64,000 nucleotides of DNA. Source: Micromonospora sp. WMMA1947 (lineage in GTDB: Bacteria; Actinomycetota; Actinomycetes; Mycobacteriales; Micromonosporaceae). The stretch lies in contig NZ_CP114909.1 in NCBI RefSeq assembly GCF_027497355.1, positions 2,914,001 to 2,978,000 of the forward strand. The letters run 5' to 3'. Positions 1-7,916 of the stretch are shown here, piece by piece. The notes below the pieces were generated by a model. The model ran no database searches and was not told where the DNA came from. It saw only the letters and a list, made by a program, of their open reading frames with translations. Within the stretch, counting starts at the first letter, position 1. Each line of letters opens with the position of its first letter. The position numbers and the translations under genes were made by a program.

Positions 1-536
1 CGGTGCTCCAGGTGCTCGCGCTGGTCCGGCGGCGCGGCGCGGACCTGGACGGCGAGGCGGCCGAGCTGGCCCGGCTGGCTGGCGAGCAGGAGGAGGCGCT
101 GCGGGCGCTGATCGGCCGGACGGGCGCGCCGCCGGATCGGGCCGGGGACGAGCAGGACCTGCGCGACCTGATCGACAGGTACGCCTCGGCCACCGTCGTG
201 GTGTCCGCGCCCGCCACACCGGTGCCGTTGCCGGCGCGGGCCGCTGGTGAGCTGGGTGCCGCGGTCGGCGCGGCGCTGGACAACGTGGCCCGGCACGCCG
301 GCGGGCGGGCCTGGGTGCTGATCGAGGACGAGGAGGAGACGGTGACCGTCTCGGTACGCGACGAGGGACCGGGGATCCCGGAGGGCCGGCTCGCGGAGGC
401 CGCCGCGCAGGGCCGGCTCGGGGTGGCGCAGTCCATCCGTGGCCGGGTGGCCGACCTGGGCGGCGAGGTGCGGATCGTGTCCGCGCCCGGCGCCGGCACC
501 GAGATCGAGCTGGTCGTGCCGAGGAGCCGCGGATGA
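1..536 (+). CDS. sensor histidine kinase, C-terminal part (partial at left edge)
   Basis: This is the ATPase end of a NarL-coupled sensor histidine kinase; the gene begins left of the window. The first visible residues, VLQVLALVRRRG, normally follow directly after the phosphoacceptor histidine of the LHDT-type box, so that histidine should lie a few codons outside. The remainder is a HATPase domain with an N box (ALDNVARH), a DEGPGIP G1 box and a C-terminal GAGTEIELVVP strand. Its TGA overlaps the ATG of the response regulator by 4 bp, so the two form a translationally coupled pair. The input domain and signal cannot be seen. Confidence 0.85.
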   Translation, partial: VLQVLALVRRRGADLDGEAAELARLAGEQEEALRALIGRTGAPPDRAGDEQDLRDLIDRYASATVVVSAPATPVPLPARAAGELGAAVGAALDNVARHAGGRAWVLIEDEEETVTVSVRDEGPGIPEGRLAEAAAQGRLGVAQSIRGRVADLGGEVRIVSAPGAGTEIELVVPRSRG

Positions 537-1180
537 GCATCCGGGTGATGGTGGTCGACGACCACCCGATGTGGCGCGAGGGCGTGGCCCGTGACCTCAC
601 CGAGGCGGGCCACCAGGTGGTGGCGACGAGCGGTGAGGGGCGGCAGGCGGTACGGGTGGCCGCGGCGGCCCGCCCCGACCTGGTCGTGCTCGACCTTCAG
701 CTGCCGGACATCTCCGGCGTCGAGGTGATCCGGGGTCTCCGCGCCGCACTGCCGGACGTGCGGGTACTCATGCTCTCGGCCAGCGGCGAGGCGCAGGGCG
801 TGCTGGACGCGGTCAAGGCCGGCGCCACCGGCTACCTGATCAAGTCGGCCGCACCGGCGGAATTCCTGGACGCGGTGCGGCGCACGGCGGCCGGCGAGCC
901 GGTGTTCACACCCGGCCTGGCCGGGCTGGTGCTGGGGGAGTACCGGCGGCTGGCCGCGGCGCCGCCCGCCCCGCACGACGACGCACCCCGGCTCACCGAA
1001 CGGGAGACCGAGGTGCTGCGTCTGGTCGCCAAGGGGTTGTCCTACAAGCAGATCGCCGACCGGTTGAGCCTGTCCCACCGGACGGTGCAGAACCACGTGC
1101 AGAACACCCTGGGCAAGCTCCAGTTGCACAACCGGGTCGAACTGACCCGGTACGCCATCGAGCGGGGCCTGGACGAGTGA
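533..1180 (+). CDS. NarL/LuxR-family response regulator
   Basis: A DNA-binding response regulator of 215 residues that accepts phosphate from the overlapping kinase. The receiver domain (about 1-120) shows the acidic pair VVDDH, the phosphorylation site D54 in VVLDLQLPD and the conserved lysine in YLIKSA. A LuxR-type helix-turn-helix (about 148-212) follows, with LTERETEVLRLVAKGLS and the recognition segment SHRTVQNHVQN. The start overlaps the kinase stop as ATGA. Target genes are unknown; nothing adjacent clearly looks like its regulon. Confidence 0.93.
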   Translation: MSIRVMVVDDHPMWREGVARDLTEAGHQVVATSGEGRQAVRVAAAARPDLVVLDLQLPDISGVEVIRGLRAALPDVRVLMLSASGEAQGVLDAVKAGATGYLIKSAAPAEFLDAVRRTAAGEPVFTPGLAGLVLGEYRRLAAAPPAPHDDAPRLTERETEVLRLVAKGLSYKQIADRLSLSHRTVQNHVQNTLGKLQLHNRVELTRYAIERGLDE

Positions 1181-1184
1181 GCGG

Positions 1185-1757
1185 TCAGCGCGCGTCCGGC
1201 GGCCGCGTCTCGTGGATCGCCAGCTCCTCCGCGCTGGCCCCGCCGCCGGCCGCGCCCGCGTCGTAGGCCACGTTGTCGGTCTCCTGGTCGGTGTGCGCGC
1301 CCTCGTCCGGCTCGACCAGCCGGCCCACCTGGTGGTCGGCGACGGTGCCGAGCTGGCCGTGGTCGTACACCGACACCGGGGAGTTCGGGTCCGACACCGG
1401 GCCCAGGTCGATCACGTCGGCGTCGAGCTGGGCCTGCGCGGCGGCCTCCTCGCTGTCCGCCTCGGCCGCGATGTCCGGATCGACCGGGCCGGCGAGCGGG
1501 TCGTCGGCGGGGCGCTCGTACCGCTCGCGCTGGAGCTTGTAGTCCAGCGACTCGCCGTCGAGCTGCTCCTCCGCCGTGGTGCCGAACTGGTCCACGGCGA
1601 CCGGCGTACGGTCACCGGGGAGCTGGGCCGGCTCGGGGCCGTCCGCCTCGCGCCCGGTCAGCACGTCGTCGTTGGCGGTGGAGTCGTCGTCGGCGGTGTC
1701 GGGCAGGCCCTCCGCCTCGGGATCGGACACGGGGGTGGGGTACTCGTCGTCGCGCAT
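1185..1757 (-). CDS. DUF5709 domain protein
   Basis: A very acidic, hydrophilic 190-residue protein with no signal peptide or membrane segment. The C-terminal third carries the signature that I recognise as DUF5709: GRLVEPDEGAHTDQE followed by a Gly/Ala stretch and ASAEELAIHE. The N-terminal half is low-complexity and rich in Asp, Glu and Pro, so probably disordered. Proteins of this family occur widely in actinomycetes and have no established function. It stands alone, facing the two-component operon tail to tail with only a few bases between. Confidence 0.8.
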   Translation of the reverse strand: MRDDEYPTPVSDPEAEGLPDTADDDSTANDDVLTGREADGPEPAQLPGDRTPVAVDQFGTTAEEQLDGESLDYKLQRERYERPADDPLAGPVDPDIAAEADSEEAAAQAQLDADVIDLGPVSDPNSPVSVYDHGQLGTVADHQVGRLVEPDEGAHTDQETDNVAYDAGAAGGGASAEELAIHETRPPDAR

Positions 1758-1837
1758 GCCCGGGAACTACCCACTGCGCTCCCCGCCCTAACCGCGACCG
1801 GCCGGGTGGATCGGGAGCAACGGTGCGAAAAGGCACC

Positions 1838-2509
1838 TCAGTTGCGGTACGCCGCTTCGTCCTCGGGGTACAGCACGCACCACACCACCTTGCCGTCCGG
1901 CAGTGCCGTGCTGCCCCAGCGCCGGGCCACCGTGTCGATCAGCAGCAGCCCTCGCCCGCCCACCGAGTCCACCGGTGCGGGCCCGCCGTACGCGGGCCGC
2001 CCGGTCGAGTGGTCCCGGACCGCCAGGTGCAGCGCGCCGCCGCGCGGGGCCAGCCGGAGCGTCATCGGCGTGACGGCGTGCGCCACCACGTTGTTGACCA
2101 TCTCGGTGACCGCGATGCAGGCCGGCTCGACCAGCTCCGGCAGACCCCACCTGACGCACCCGCCGGTGACCAGGACCCGCGCCTCACGGGCGGCCTCGAC
2201 CACCGGGGGTAGTTCGACCTCGATCGGCTCGGGCGGCGCCTCCCGCGGCGGCCCGTCCGGGTCGAGCAGCAGCTCGGCGGCGGGCCAGTCGGCGACCGCC
2301 CGGCAGACCTCGTCCAGCGCGTCGCGGGCCAGCGGGTCGGGGATCCGTACCCCGGACAGGTCCACCAGCAGCGCCCCGGGGCGCCGCCACAGCCGGGCGA
2401 GCAGCGCGTCCCGTACGGCCTGCACCTCGGACCGGTCGAGCACCCCGGTCAGCCGGACCGTCGGGGACGAATCGTCGGTCTCCACCAGGCAACGCGCATC
2501 CGTCGGCAT
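1838..2509 (-). CDS. STAS plus HATPase_c_2 regulatory protein
   Basis: A 223-residue protein that joins an N-terminal STAS-like segment (about 10-90, LLVDLSGVRIPDPLARDAL) to a C-terminal serine-kinase-type ATPase of the RsbW/SpoIIAB class. The ATPase shows an N box (VTEMVNNVVAHA), a G1-like AVRDHST and a GGRGLLLIDTVA G2 motif. Such fusions usually act in partner-switching control of sigma factors. The start at 2509 was chosen because domain homology begins there; the open frame continues upstream but encodes only Arg/Gly-rich shadow sequence. No cognate sigma factor is adjacent. Confidence 0.8.
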   Translation of the reverse strand: MPTDARCLVETDDSSPTVRLTGVLDRSEVQAVRDALLARLWRRPGALLVDLSGVRIPDPLARDALDEVCRAVADWPAAELLLDPDGPPREAPPEPIEVELPPVVEAAREARVLVTGGCVRWGLPELVEPACIAVTEMVNNVVAHAVTPMTLRLAPRGGALHLAVRDHSTGRPAYGGPAPVDSVGGRGLLLIDTVARRWGSTALPDGKVVWCVLYPEDEAAYRN

Positions 2510-2565
2510 GATCGCCCCATTGTGCACGTCCGCCCGCGTCCGCGCACCGGTCCGGTCGACGGGAC

Positions 2566-3564
2566 TCACGGACGGCCGGCCCGGGACCGGCGGCTGATCG
2601 CCTTCACCGTACCGACAGCGGTGCCGGCGGCCAGCCCGACCGCTGCGGTCAGCCGCAGCACCTGACCACGCCGGCCGGACCACCCGTCGGTCCGCTCCGC
2701 CGCCGAGCCCGGCGTGAACACGGTCCCGGTGGAGTCGTCGCGTACGCCGGGCCCGAACTGGGTGCGCGCGGTGTACCAGCCCATCACCCGCTCGGCCAGC
2801 GCCGGGGCGAGCCGCCACTGCAGCCCGATCAGCCGGGCCGCGCCGCCCGCGTACGCCTCGCGCCGGGGCCGGCGCAGCAGCTTGACGATCGTCTCGGCGA
2901 CCATCTCCGGCGGGTACACCGGCGGCGGTGGGGTCAGCTCCCGGCCGGAGTGGTTGGCGGCGTGCCGGAAGAACGGCGTGTCGATGGTGGCGGGCAGCAC
3001 GGTGCAGATCGAGATGTTCCCCCGGCCGGTCACCCGCAGCTCCTGCCGGACCGTGTCGGCCAGCCCGCGGATCGCGTGCTTGGTCGCGTTGTACGCCGAC
3101 TGGTACGGCATCGCCACCTCGGCCAGCACCGAGGCGTTGTTGACGAGCACCCCGCCGCCGGCCGCGCCCAGCCAGGGCAGCGCGGCCCGCGTCCCGTACA
3201 CGGCGCCGAGCAGGTTCACGTCCACCACCCGGCGGAACTCGGCCACCGGGATCTCGTCGAACAGCCCCACGGTGCCGACCGCCGCGTTGTTGATCCAGGC
3301 GTCGATCCGGCCGAACTCGGCCACCGCCCGCTCCGCCAGCCGACCGACGGCCTCCGGGTCGGTCACGTCGGTGGGTACCACCAGCGCCTGCCCGCCGAGT
3401 TCCCGGCAGTACGCCGCGACCCGGCGCAGCGCGGACTCGGTCCGGGCGGCCAGCACCACGTCGCCGCCCCGGCGGGCCAGCGCGTACGCGGTGGCAGCGC
3501 CGATCCCGCTGGAGGCACCGGTGATGACGACAGTGGCGTCGGAGAGGCTGCGGGTCAGCGGCAT
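2566..3564 (-). CDS. SDR-family oxidoreductase
   Basis: A short-chain dehydrogenase of 332 residues with the Rossmann nucleotide motif TGASSGIGAA near the N terminus, the NNAAV strand motif, and the catalytic Ser and YNATK (Tyr-x-x-x-Lys) motif. About 80 residues follow the SDR core: an AYAGGAARLIGLQW segment as in membrane-associated SDRs, then a hydrophobic stretch near the C terminus (LRLTAAVGLAAGTAVGTV) ending in basic residues, which may tether it to the membrane. The start is the ATG before PLTRSLSD; an in-frame ATG 20 codons upstream is possible. The substrate is unknown. Confidence 0.88.
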   Translation of the reverse strand: MPLTRSLSDATVVITGASSGIGAATAYALARRGGDVVLAARTESALRRVAAYCRELGGQALVVPTDVTDPEAVGRLAERAVAEFGRIDAWINNAAVGTVGLFDEIPVAEFRRVVDVNLLGAVYGTRAALPWLGAAGGGVLVNNASVLAEVAMPYQSAYNATKHAIRGLADTVRQELRVTGRGNISICTVLPATIDTPFFRHAANHSGRELTPPPPVYPPEMVAETIVKLLRRPRREAYAGGAARLIGLQWRLAPALAERVMGWYTARTQFGPGVRDDSTGTVFTPGSAAERTDGWSGRRGQVLRLTAAVGLAAGTAVGTVKAISRRSRAGRP

Positions 3565-3756
3565 TCTCCGTCGGTACCCCCGGCCCGGGCGGACATGCCG
3601 ACCGTTTTCGACGGTGATCGGCATCGGTCGGCTGTCCCGTCCGCGGGACGCGGTGGCCGGGTGACCCTGATCTGTCAGGTTTGGGCGCACCGGACCTGGG
3701 TTAATGGGACGCTCTGACCGGAGACCCCGCTTGCAGAGAACGCATGGAGGTGCACC

Positions 3757-5025
3757 ATGCGCGTCGGCCTTGTATGCGCGCACGCCGGCTCGTCCACCGA
3801 CGGTCCCACCGTCGGGACGCAGGAGCACATTGCGCGCGTGGCGGCGGAACTCGCCGCCCGGGGCCATGAGGTCCGCGTCTACGAGCGCCGTGCCGCGTCC
3901 GCCCAGCCCGCCCTGACCGAACTCGACGGCTACCGGGTGGAACGTGTCCCGGTCGGCCCGCCCGACGTGCTCTCCACCGCCGAGCTGGTTCCCTTCGTCG
4001 CCGAGTACGGCCGCTGGCTGGCCGGGCAGTGGGCCGGGGACTGGACCCCCGACGTGGTGCACGGGCACTACTGGGTCGGCGGGCTCGCCGCCGCCCACGC
4101 GGTACGCGCCACCGACATCCCCGTGGTGCAGACGTTCCACTCGCTCGGCGTGGAGCAGTTGCGCCACCTCGGCCGGCAGTACACCGGGCCGGGGGAGCGC
4201 ATCCCGCTGGAACGGGCCCTGACCCGGGCCGTGGACGTGGCGGTGGCCCAGTGCAACGACGAGGTCGACGAGCTGACCCGGATGGGCCTGCAACGCACGT
4301 CGGTGGCGATGGTGCCGACCGGGGTGGACATCGGTCAGTTCCACCCGGACGGCGAGGCGGCGCCCCGCGACCAGCGGTCCCGGATCCTGTCCGTCGGCGG
4401 GCTCGCGCCCGGGCACGGCCAGGACGACCTGATCCGGGCGATGCGGCTGGTGGGTGACGCGGAGCTGGTGATCGCCGGTGGTCCGCCGGCCGAGCGGCTG
4501 GCCGGGCACGCCGAGGCGCGCCGGCTGCGCGAGCTGGCCGAGCGGGCGGGCGTGGCGGAGCAGGTGAAGCTGGTCGGCGCGGTGCCGCACGACCAGATGG
4601 CCACCTGGTACCGCTCCGCCGACGTGGTGGCCTGCACCCCGCACTACGCCTCAGCCGGGCGGGTGTCGCTGGAGGCGATGGCCTGCGGCGTGCCGGTGGT
4701 CGGCTACGCCATGGGCGGCATCGCCGACGCGGTGGTGGACGAGGTGACCGGCAAGCTGGTGCCGCCGGGCGACGTGCGCACGCTCGGCGTCACGCTGCGC
4801 CGGCTGCTGTCGGACAACGCCGGACGGTTCGCGTACGGGCACGCCGCGGTGGACCGGGTCCGGTGCAGCTACACCTGGGAACGGACCGCCGCCGCGCTGG
4901 AGCGCCTCTACGAGCGGGTGATCGGGCGGCGCCGCCCGGCCACGCCGATCGAGCCGACGCCGGTCGAGGCGACGCCAGAGGTCGAGGTGGTCGTCTCCGA
5001 ACGCGGGCCGGTCGAGGCGGCCTGA
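3757..5025 (+). CDS. GT4-family glycosyltransferase
   Basis: A 422-residue GT-B glycosyltransferase. The N-terminal acceptor domain has the glycine-rich opening seen in MshA-like enzymes (GPTVGTQEHIARVA), and HGHYWVGG follows. The C-terminal donor domain has GGLAPGHGQDDLI and the E-x7-E signature as SLEAMACGVPVVG. A GGAGG ribosome site sits 6 bases before the ATG. The last 40 residues are an acidic tail rich in Thr, Pro and Val, and its codons overlap the end of the convergent transporter gene. Donor and acceptor are not identifiable; a role in cell-wall or small-molecule glycosylation is inference. Confidence 0.88.
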   Translation: MRVGLVCAHAGSSTDGPTVGTQEHIARVAAELAARGHEVRVYERRAASAQPALTELDGYRVERVPVGPPDVLSTAELVPFVAEYGRWLAGQWAGDWTPDVVHGHYWVGGLAAAHAVRATDIPVVQTFHSLGVEQLRHLGRQYTGPGERIPLERALTRAVDVAVAQCNDEVDELTRMGLQRTSVAMVPTGVDIGQFHPDGEAAPRDQRSRILSVGGLAPGHGQDDLIRAMRLVGDAELVIAGGPPAERLAGHAEARRLRELAERAGVAEQVKLVGAVPHDQMATWYRSADVVACTPHYASAGRVSLEAMACGVPVVGYAMGGIADAVVDEVTGKLVPPGDVRTLGVTLRRLLSDNAGRFAYGHAAVDRVRCSYTWERTAAALERLYERVIGRRRPATPIEPTPVEATPEVEVVVSERGPVEAA

Positions 5026-5912
5026 ACCGGCACCATCCCGGCGCCCACCACCGCCTTCTGGCGGTCGCGGGCGCCGGCGTGGTGGTGCTGCGGTTCGGCG
5101 TACCGGGTCAGGCCGACCACCGCCGCGAGCGTCACCAGGAAGCCGAGCCCGGCCAGCCACTCCCGGCCCGGCCAGATCTTGTCGTTGAGCAGCAGCAGGC
5201 CGACGATCGCCGCGGGCACCGCCCCGGCGGCGTCCATCGCCGCCACCGCCGCCGTGGTCGACCCGCGCTGCATGGCCAGGCCGAGCAGCAGCTGACCGAT
5301 CACCGAGTGGACGATCAGCAGGTAGAGCAGCGGGTCGCGGACGAACGCCTCCGCCGAGCCGGCCGAGGCGAGCGGGCGGGCCGCCACCGCCGCGGCGGAG
5401 AACGCCATCCCGGCCAGCGAGCCGAGCACCACCGATCCGAGCGCGCCGTGCAGCCGGGCGGCGAAGAATCCGGACCCGGCGATCGCGGCCACCGCCACCG
5501 CCAGGCCGACCAGCCCTGCGGTGCCGAGCTGCCGCGACGGCGCGGGCTGGGCCGAGAGCACGAGCGCGGTGATGCCGGCGAACAGCAGCACCAGCAGGAC
5601 CACCTCGGCGGCGGGCAGCCGCCACTTGAGCACCAGCACGCCCAGGACGGCGGTCACCCCGAGCCCGGCCGCCACGCTGGCCTGGACCAGGAACAACGGC
5701 AGGTCACGGCGGGCCAGGAAGGCCAGCACGAAGCCGACCACCTGGCAGGCCAGGCCGATCAGGTACGTCCGGTGCCCGGCCAGGCGCAGCAGCAGCCCGG
5801 GGTCGAACGTGTGGTGCACAGTGGTCCGCGCGGCCGCGACCGACTGGAGAAGGTTGGCGAAGCCGTACGCGATGATCATCGCCGCCAGGAAGCACCAACC
5901 GGAGGAAACCAC
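4908..5912 (-). CDS. EamA/DMT-like multi-pass transporter
   Basis: A 334-residue membrane protein with about nine or ten hydrophobic helices arranged as two EamA-like halves (for example GFVLAFLARRD, LLLNDKIWPGREWLAGLGF). This resembles drug/metabolite transporters, although a Mg-transporter-like NIPA relative is also conceivable. After the last helix the frame runs a further 45 hydrophilic residues, and the last 39 codons plus stop are antisense to the end of the glycosyltransferase gene. GTG at 5912 is the start because the first helix follows at once. No substrate can be inferred. Confidence 0.8.
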   Translation of the reverse strand: MVSSGWCFLAAMIIAYGFANLLQSVAAARTTVHHTFDPGLLLRLAGHRTYLIGLACQVVGFVLAFLARRDLPLFLVQASVAAGLGVTAVLGVLVLKWRLPAAEVVLLVLLFAGITALVLSAQPAPSRQLGTAGLVGLAVAVAAIAGSGFFAARLHGALGSVVLGSLAGMAFSAAAVAARPLASAGSAEAFVRDPLLYLLIVHSVIGQLLLGLAMQRGSTTAAVAAMDAAGAVPAAIVGLLLLNDKIWPGREWLAGLGFLVTLAAVVGLTRYAEPQHHHAGARDRQKAVVGAGMVPVQAASTGPRSETTTSTSGVASTGVGSIGVAGRRRPITRS

Positions 5913-5939
5913 CTGGCGAGGATAGAGGCTCTGCCCGGG

Positions 5940-6758
5940 TCAGCGCTCGGCTGGACGGCCGAGCCGGGCCAGGATGTCGTCGTGGAGCGCTCCGTTGCTG
6001 GCCACGGCGCTGATGTCGGCGGAGTCGGTACCGGCCGGCGCGGGCCGCCCGGCCAGATCCGTGATCGTTCCACCCGCCTCGGTGACGATCGGGACCAGCG
6101 CGGCGATGTCCCACAGGGACAGCTCCGGCTCCACCATCACGTCCAGTGCCCCCTCGGCCAGCAGCATGTAGCCGTAGAAGTCGCCGTACGCGCGGCTGCG
6201 CCAGGTGTCCCGCATGAGCTGGAGCACCGCGTCCAGCCGGCCGGCCTGCTCCCACCCGGTCAGCGACGAGTAGCAGAAGCTCGCGTCGCCCAGCGCGGTG
6301 ACGCCGGAGACCCGGATCGGCGTGCCGTCCGCCGCGCCGGTGCCGGCGAACGCGCCCGCGCCGAGCGCACCCCACCAGCGGCGGCCCAGCGCCGGGGCGG
6401 AGACCAGGCCGAGCACCGGCCGGTCGTGCTCCAGCAGCGCGATCAGCGTGGCCCAGACGGGTACGCCCCGGACGAAGTTCTTCGTGCCGTCGATCGGGTC
6501 GATCACCCAGCGCCGCCCGTCCGGGCCGGCCGGCGGCTGCGCGCCGTACTCCTCGCCGAGCAGGCCGTCGCCGGGACGGTGGGCGGCCAGCAGCGCGCGG
6601 ATCTCCCGCTCCACGGCGGTGTCCGCGTCGGAGACCGGGGTCAGGTCCGGCTTGGACTCGACGCGCAGGTCGAGCGCGCGGAACCGGGCCGAGGAGACGG
6701 CGTCCGCGGCGTCGGCGAGCTGGTGGGCGAGGGCGAGGTCGTCGGCGTACCCGGTCAT
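5940..6758 (-). CDS. hisN: inositol monophosphatase family, probable histidinol-phosphatase HisN
   Basis: A 272-residue Mg-dependent phosphatase of the inositol-monophosphatase superfamily. Metal ligands appear in GEEYG, then WVIDPIDGTKNFVRGVP (the DPxDGT motif), and LSLWDIAALVPIVTEAGG near the C terminus. The sequence resembles actinobacterial HisN, which removes phosphate from histidinol phosphate in histidine synthesis; a general inositol phosphatase is the alternative. ATG 6758 was preferred to GTG 6767. It lies on the same strand as rsgA and aroA, with 60 bases between hisN and rsgA, so the three may be co-transcribed. Confidence 0.87.
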   Translation of the reverse strand: MTGYADDLALAHQLADAADAVSSARFRALDLRVESKPDLTPVSDADTAVEREIRALLAAHRPGDGLLGEEYGAQPPAGPDGRRWVIDPIDGTKNFVRGVPVWATLIALLEHDRPVLGLVSAPALGRRWWGALGAGAFAGTGAADGTPIRVSGVTALGDASFCYSSLTGWEQAGRLDAVLQLMRDTWRSRAYGDFYGYMLLAEGALDVMVEPELSLWDIAALVPIVTEAGGTITDLAGRPAPAGTDSADISAVASNGALHDDILARLGRPAER

Positions 6759-6818
6759 GACCGACACGCTAGCGGCGGCGGCCGGGCCGGCGACGGCGGG
6801 TCGCCGCCGGTCCGCCGG

Positions 6819-7901
6819 TCAGGACCCGGCGAGCGGGTCGCCGGGGTTGCGCTCCGGCTCGCGCGGGTCACCCTCGCCGCTGCGCGAGGCCAGCAACCGG
6901 CGGTACGAGGCGAGCCGGCGCGCGTCCGCCTTCCCGGCGGCCACCCAGGCGTCGAGCGCGCAGTCCGCCTCGTCGGCCGTGTGCGGGCAGTTGGCCGGGC
7001 AGTCCACCGTCGCCTCGACCAGGTCGGGGAAGCCGTGCAGCAGGCTCTCGGCGGACACGTGGGCCAGCCCGAAGCTGCGGACCCCCGGGGTGTCGACGAT
7101 CCAGCCGGTGTCGCCGTCGGCGCCGGGCTCGGCGGGCAGGCGCAGCGCCACCGCGCTGGTCGAGGTGTGCCGGCCCCGGCCGATCGCGCTGACCGTGCCC
7201 ACGGCCCGTTCGGCGTCCGGGACGAGGCGGTTGACCAGCGTCGACTTGCCCACCCCGGAGTGGCCCACCATCACCGAGACCCGGCCGGCGAGCAGTGCCC
7301 GCAGCGCGGCCAGGTCGGAGTCCGGCCGGATCAGCACGTACGGCAGCTCCAGCTCGGTGTAGTAGCCGAGCACCGCCTCCGGGCCGTCCAGGTCGGCCTT
7401 GGTGAGGCAGAGCAGCGGCTCGATGTCGGCGTCGTACGCGGCCACCAGGCAGCGGTCGATGAACCCGGTGCGCGGCGGCGGGTCGGCCAGCGCGCTGACG
7501 ATCACCAGCTGGTCGGCGTTGGCGACCACGACCCGTTCCAGCCGCCCCTCGGCGGTGGTCTCGTCGTCGTCGGCGGTACGCCGCAGCACCGAGGTCCGCT
7601 CGGCGATGCGCACGATGCGGGCCAGCGCGCCCGCCGCCCCGGAGGTGTCCCCGACCAGCCCCACCCGGTCACCCACCACCACCGACTTGCGCCCCAGCTC
7701 GCGGGCGCGCATGGCGGTCACGAGCGGCGCGTCCGGCCCGGCACCGGGGATCACACAGGTGTAGCGGCCCCGGTCGACGGCGATGACGAAGCCGTCGACG
7801 GCGTCGTCGTGCCGGGGCCGGGTGCGCGTACGCGGGCGCGACGACCGGCCCGGTCGTACCCGGACGTCGTCCTCGTCGTACTCGCGCCGCTTCGTCGCCA
7901 G
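6819..7901 (-). CDS. rsgA: ribosome small-subunit-dependent GTPase RsgA (apparent CTG start)
   Basis: A circularly permuted GTPase that assists 30S maturation. The order is an N-terminal OB-fold, then G4 (LTKAD), G1 (GHSGVGKST), G3 (DTPGVRS) and a C-terminal zinc finger (CPANCPHTADEADC). The longest ATG/GTG/TTG frame begins only at 7754 and would cut into the OB-fold. In-frame homologous coding continues upstream to a CTG at 7901 (reading L/M-ATKRREYDEDD). That CTG is preceded by GGGGGGA at Shine-Dalgarno distance and by the aroA TGA, which is in the same frame. The resulting 360-residue protein fits the family length. It is downstream of, and coupled to, aroA. Confidence 0.9.
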   Translation of the reverse strand: MATKRREYDEDDVRVRPGRSSRPRTRTRPRHDDAVDGFVIAVDRGRYTCVIPGAGPDAPLVTAMRARELGRKSVVVGDRVGLVGDTSGAAGALARIVRIAERTSVLRRTADDDETTAEGRLERVVVANADQLVIVSALADPPPRTGFIDRCLVAAYDADIEPLLCLTKADLDGPEAVLGYYTELELPYVLIRPDSDLAALRALLAGRVSVMVGHSGVGKSTLVNRLVPDAERAVGTVSAIGRGRHTSTSAVALRLPAEPGADGDTGWIVDTPGVRSFGLAHVSAESLLHGFPDLVEATVDCPANCPHTADEADCALDAWVAAGKADARRLASYRRLLASRSGEGDPREPERNPGDPLAGS

Positions 7902-7916
7902 GACGTCCCCCCGCTG

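Noticed and set aside
1212..2597. Long plus-strand open frame of 461 codons opposite DUF5709 and the STAS/ATPase gene
   Set aside because: It is the antisense shadow of two real minus-strand genes; composition is Arg/Val/Ser noise without any domain.
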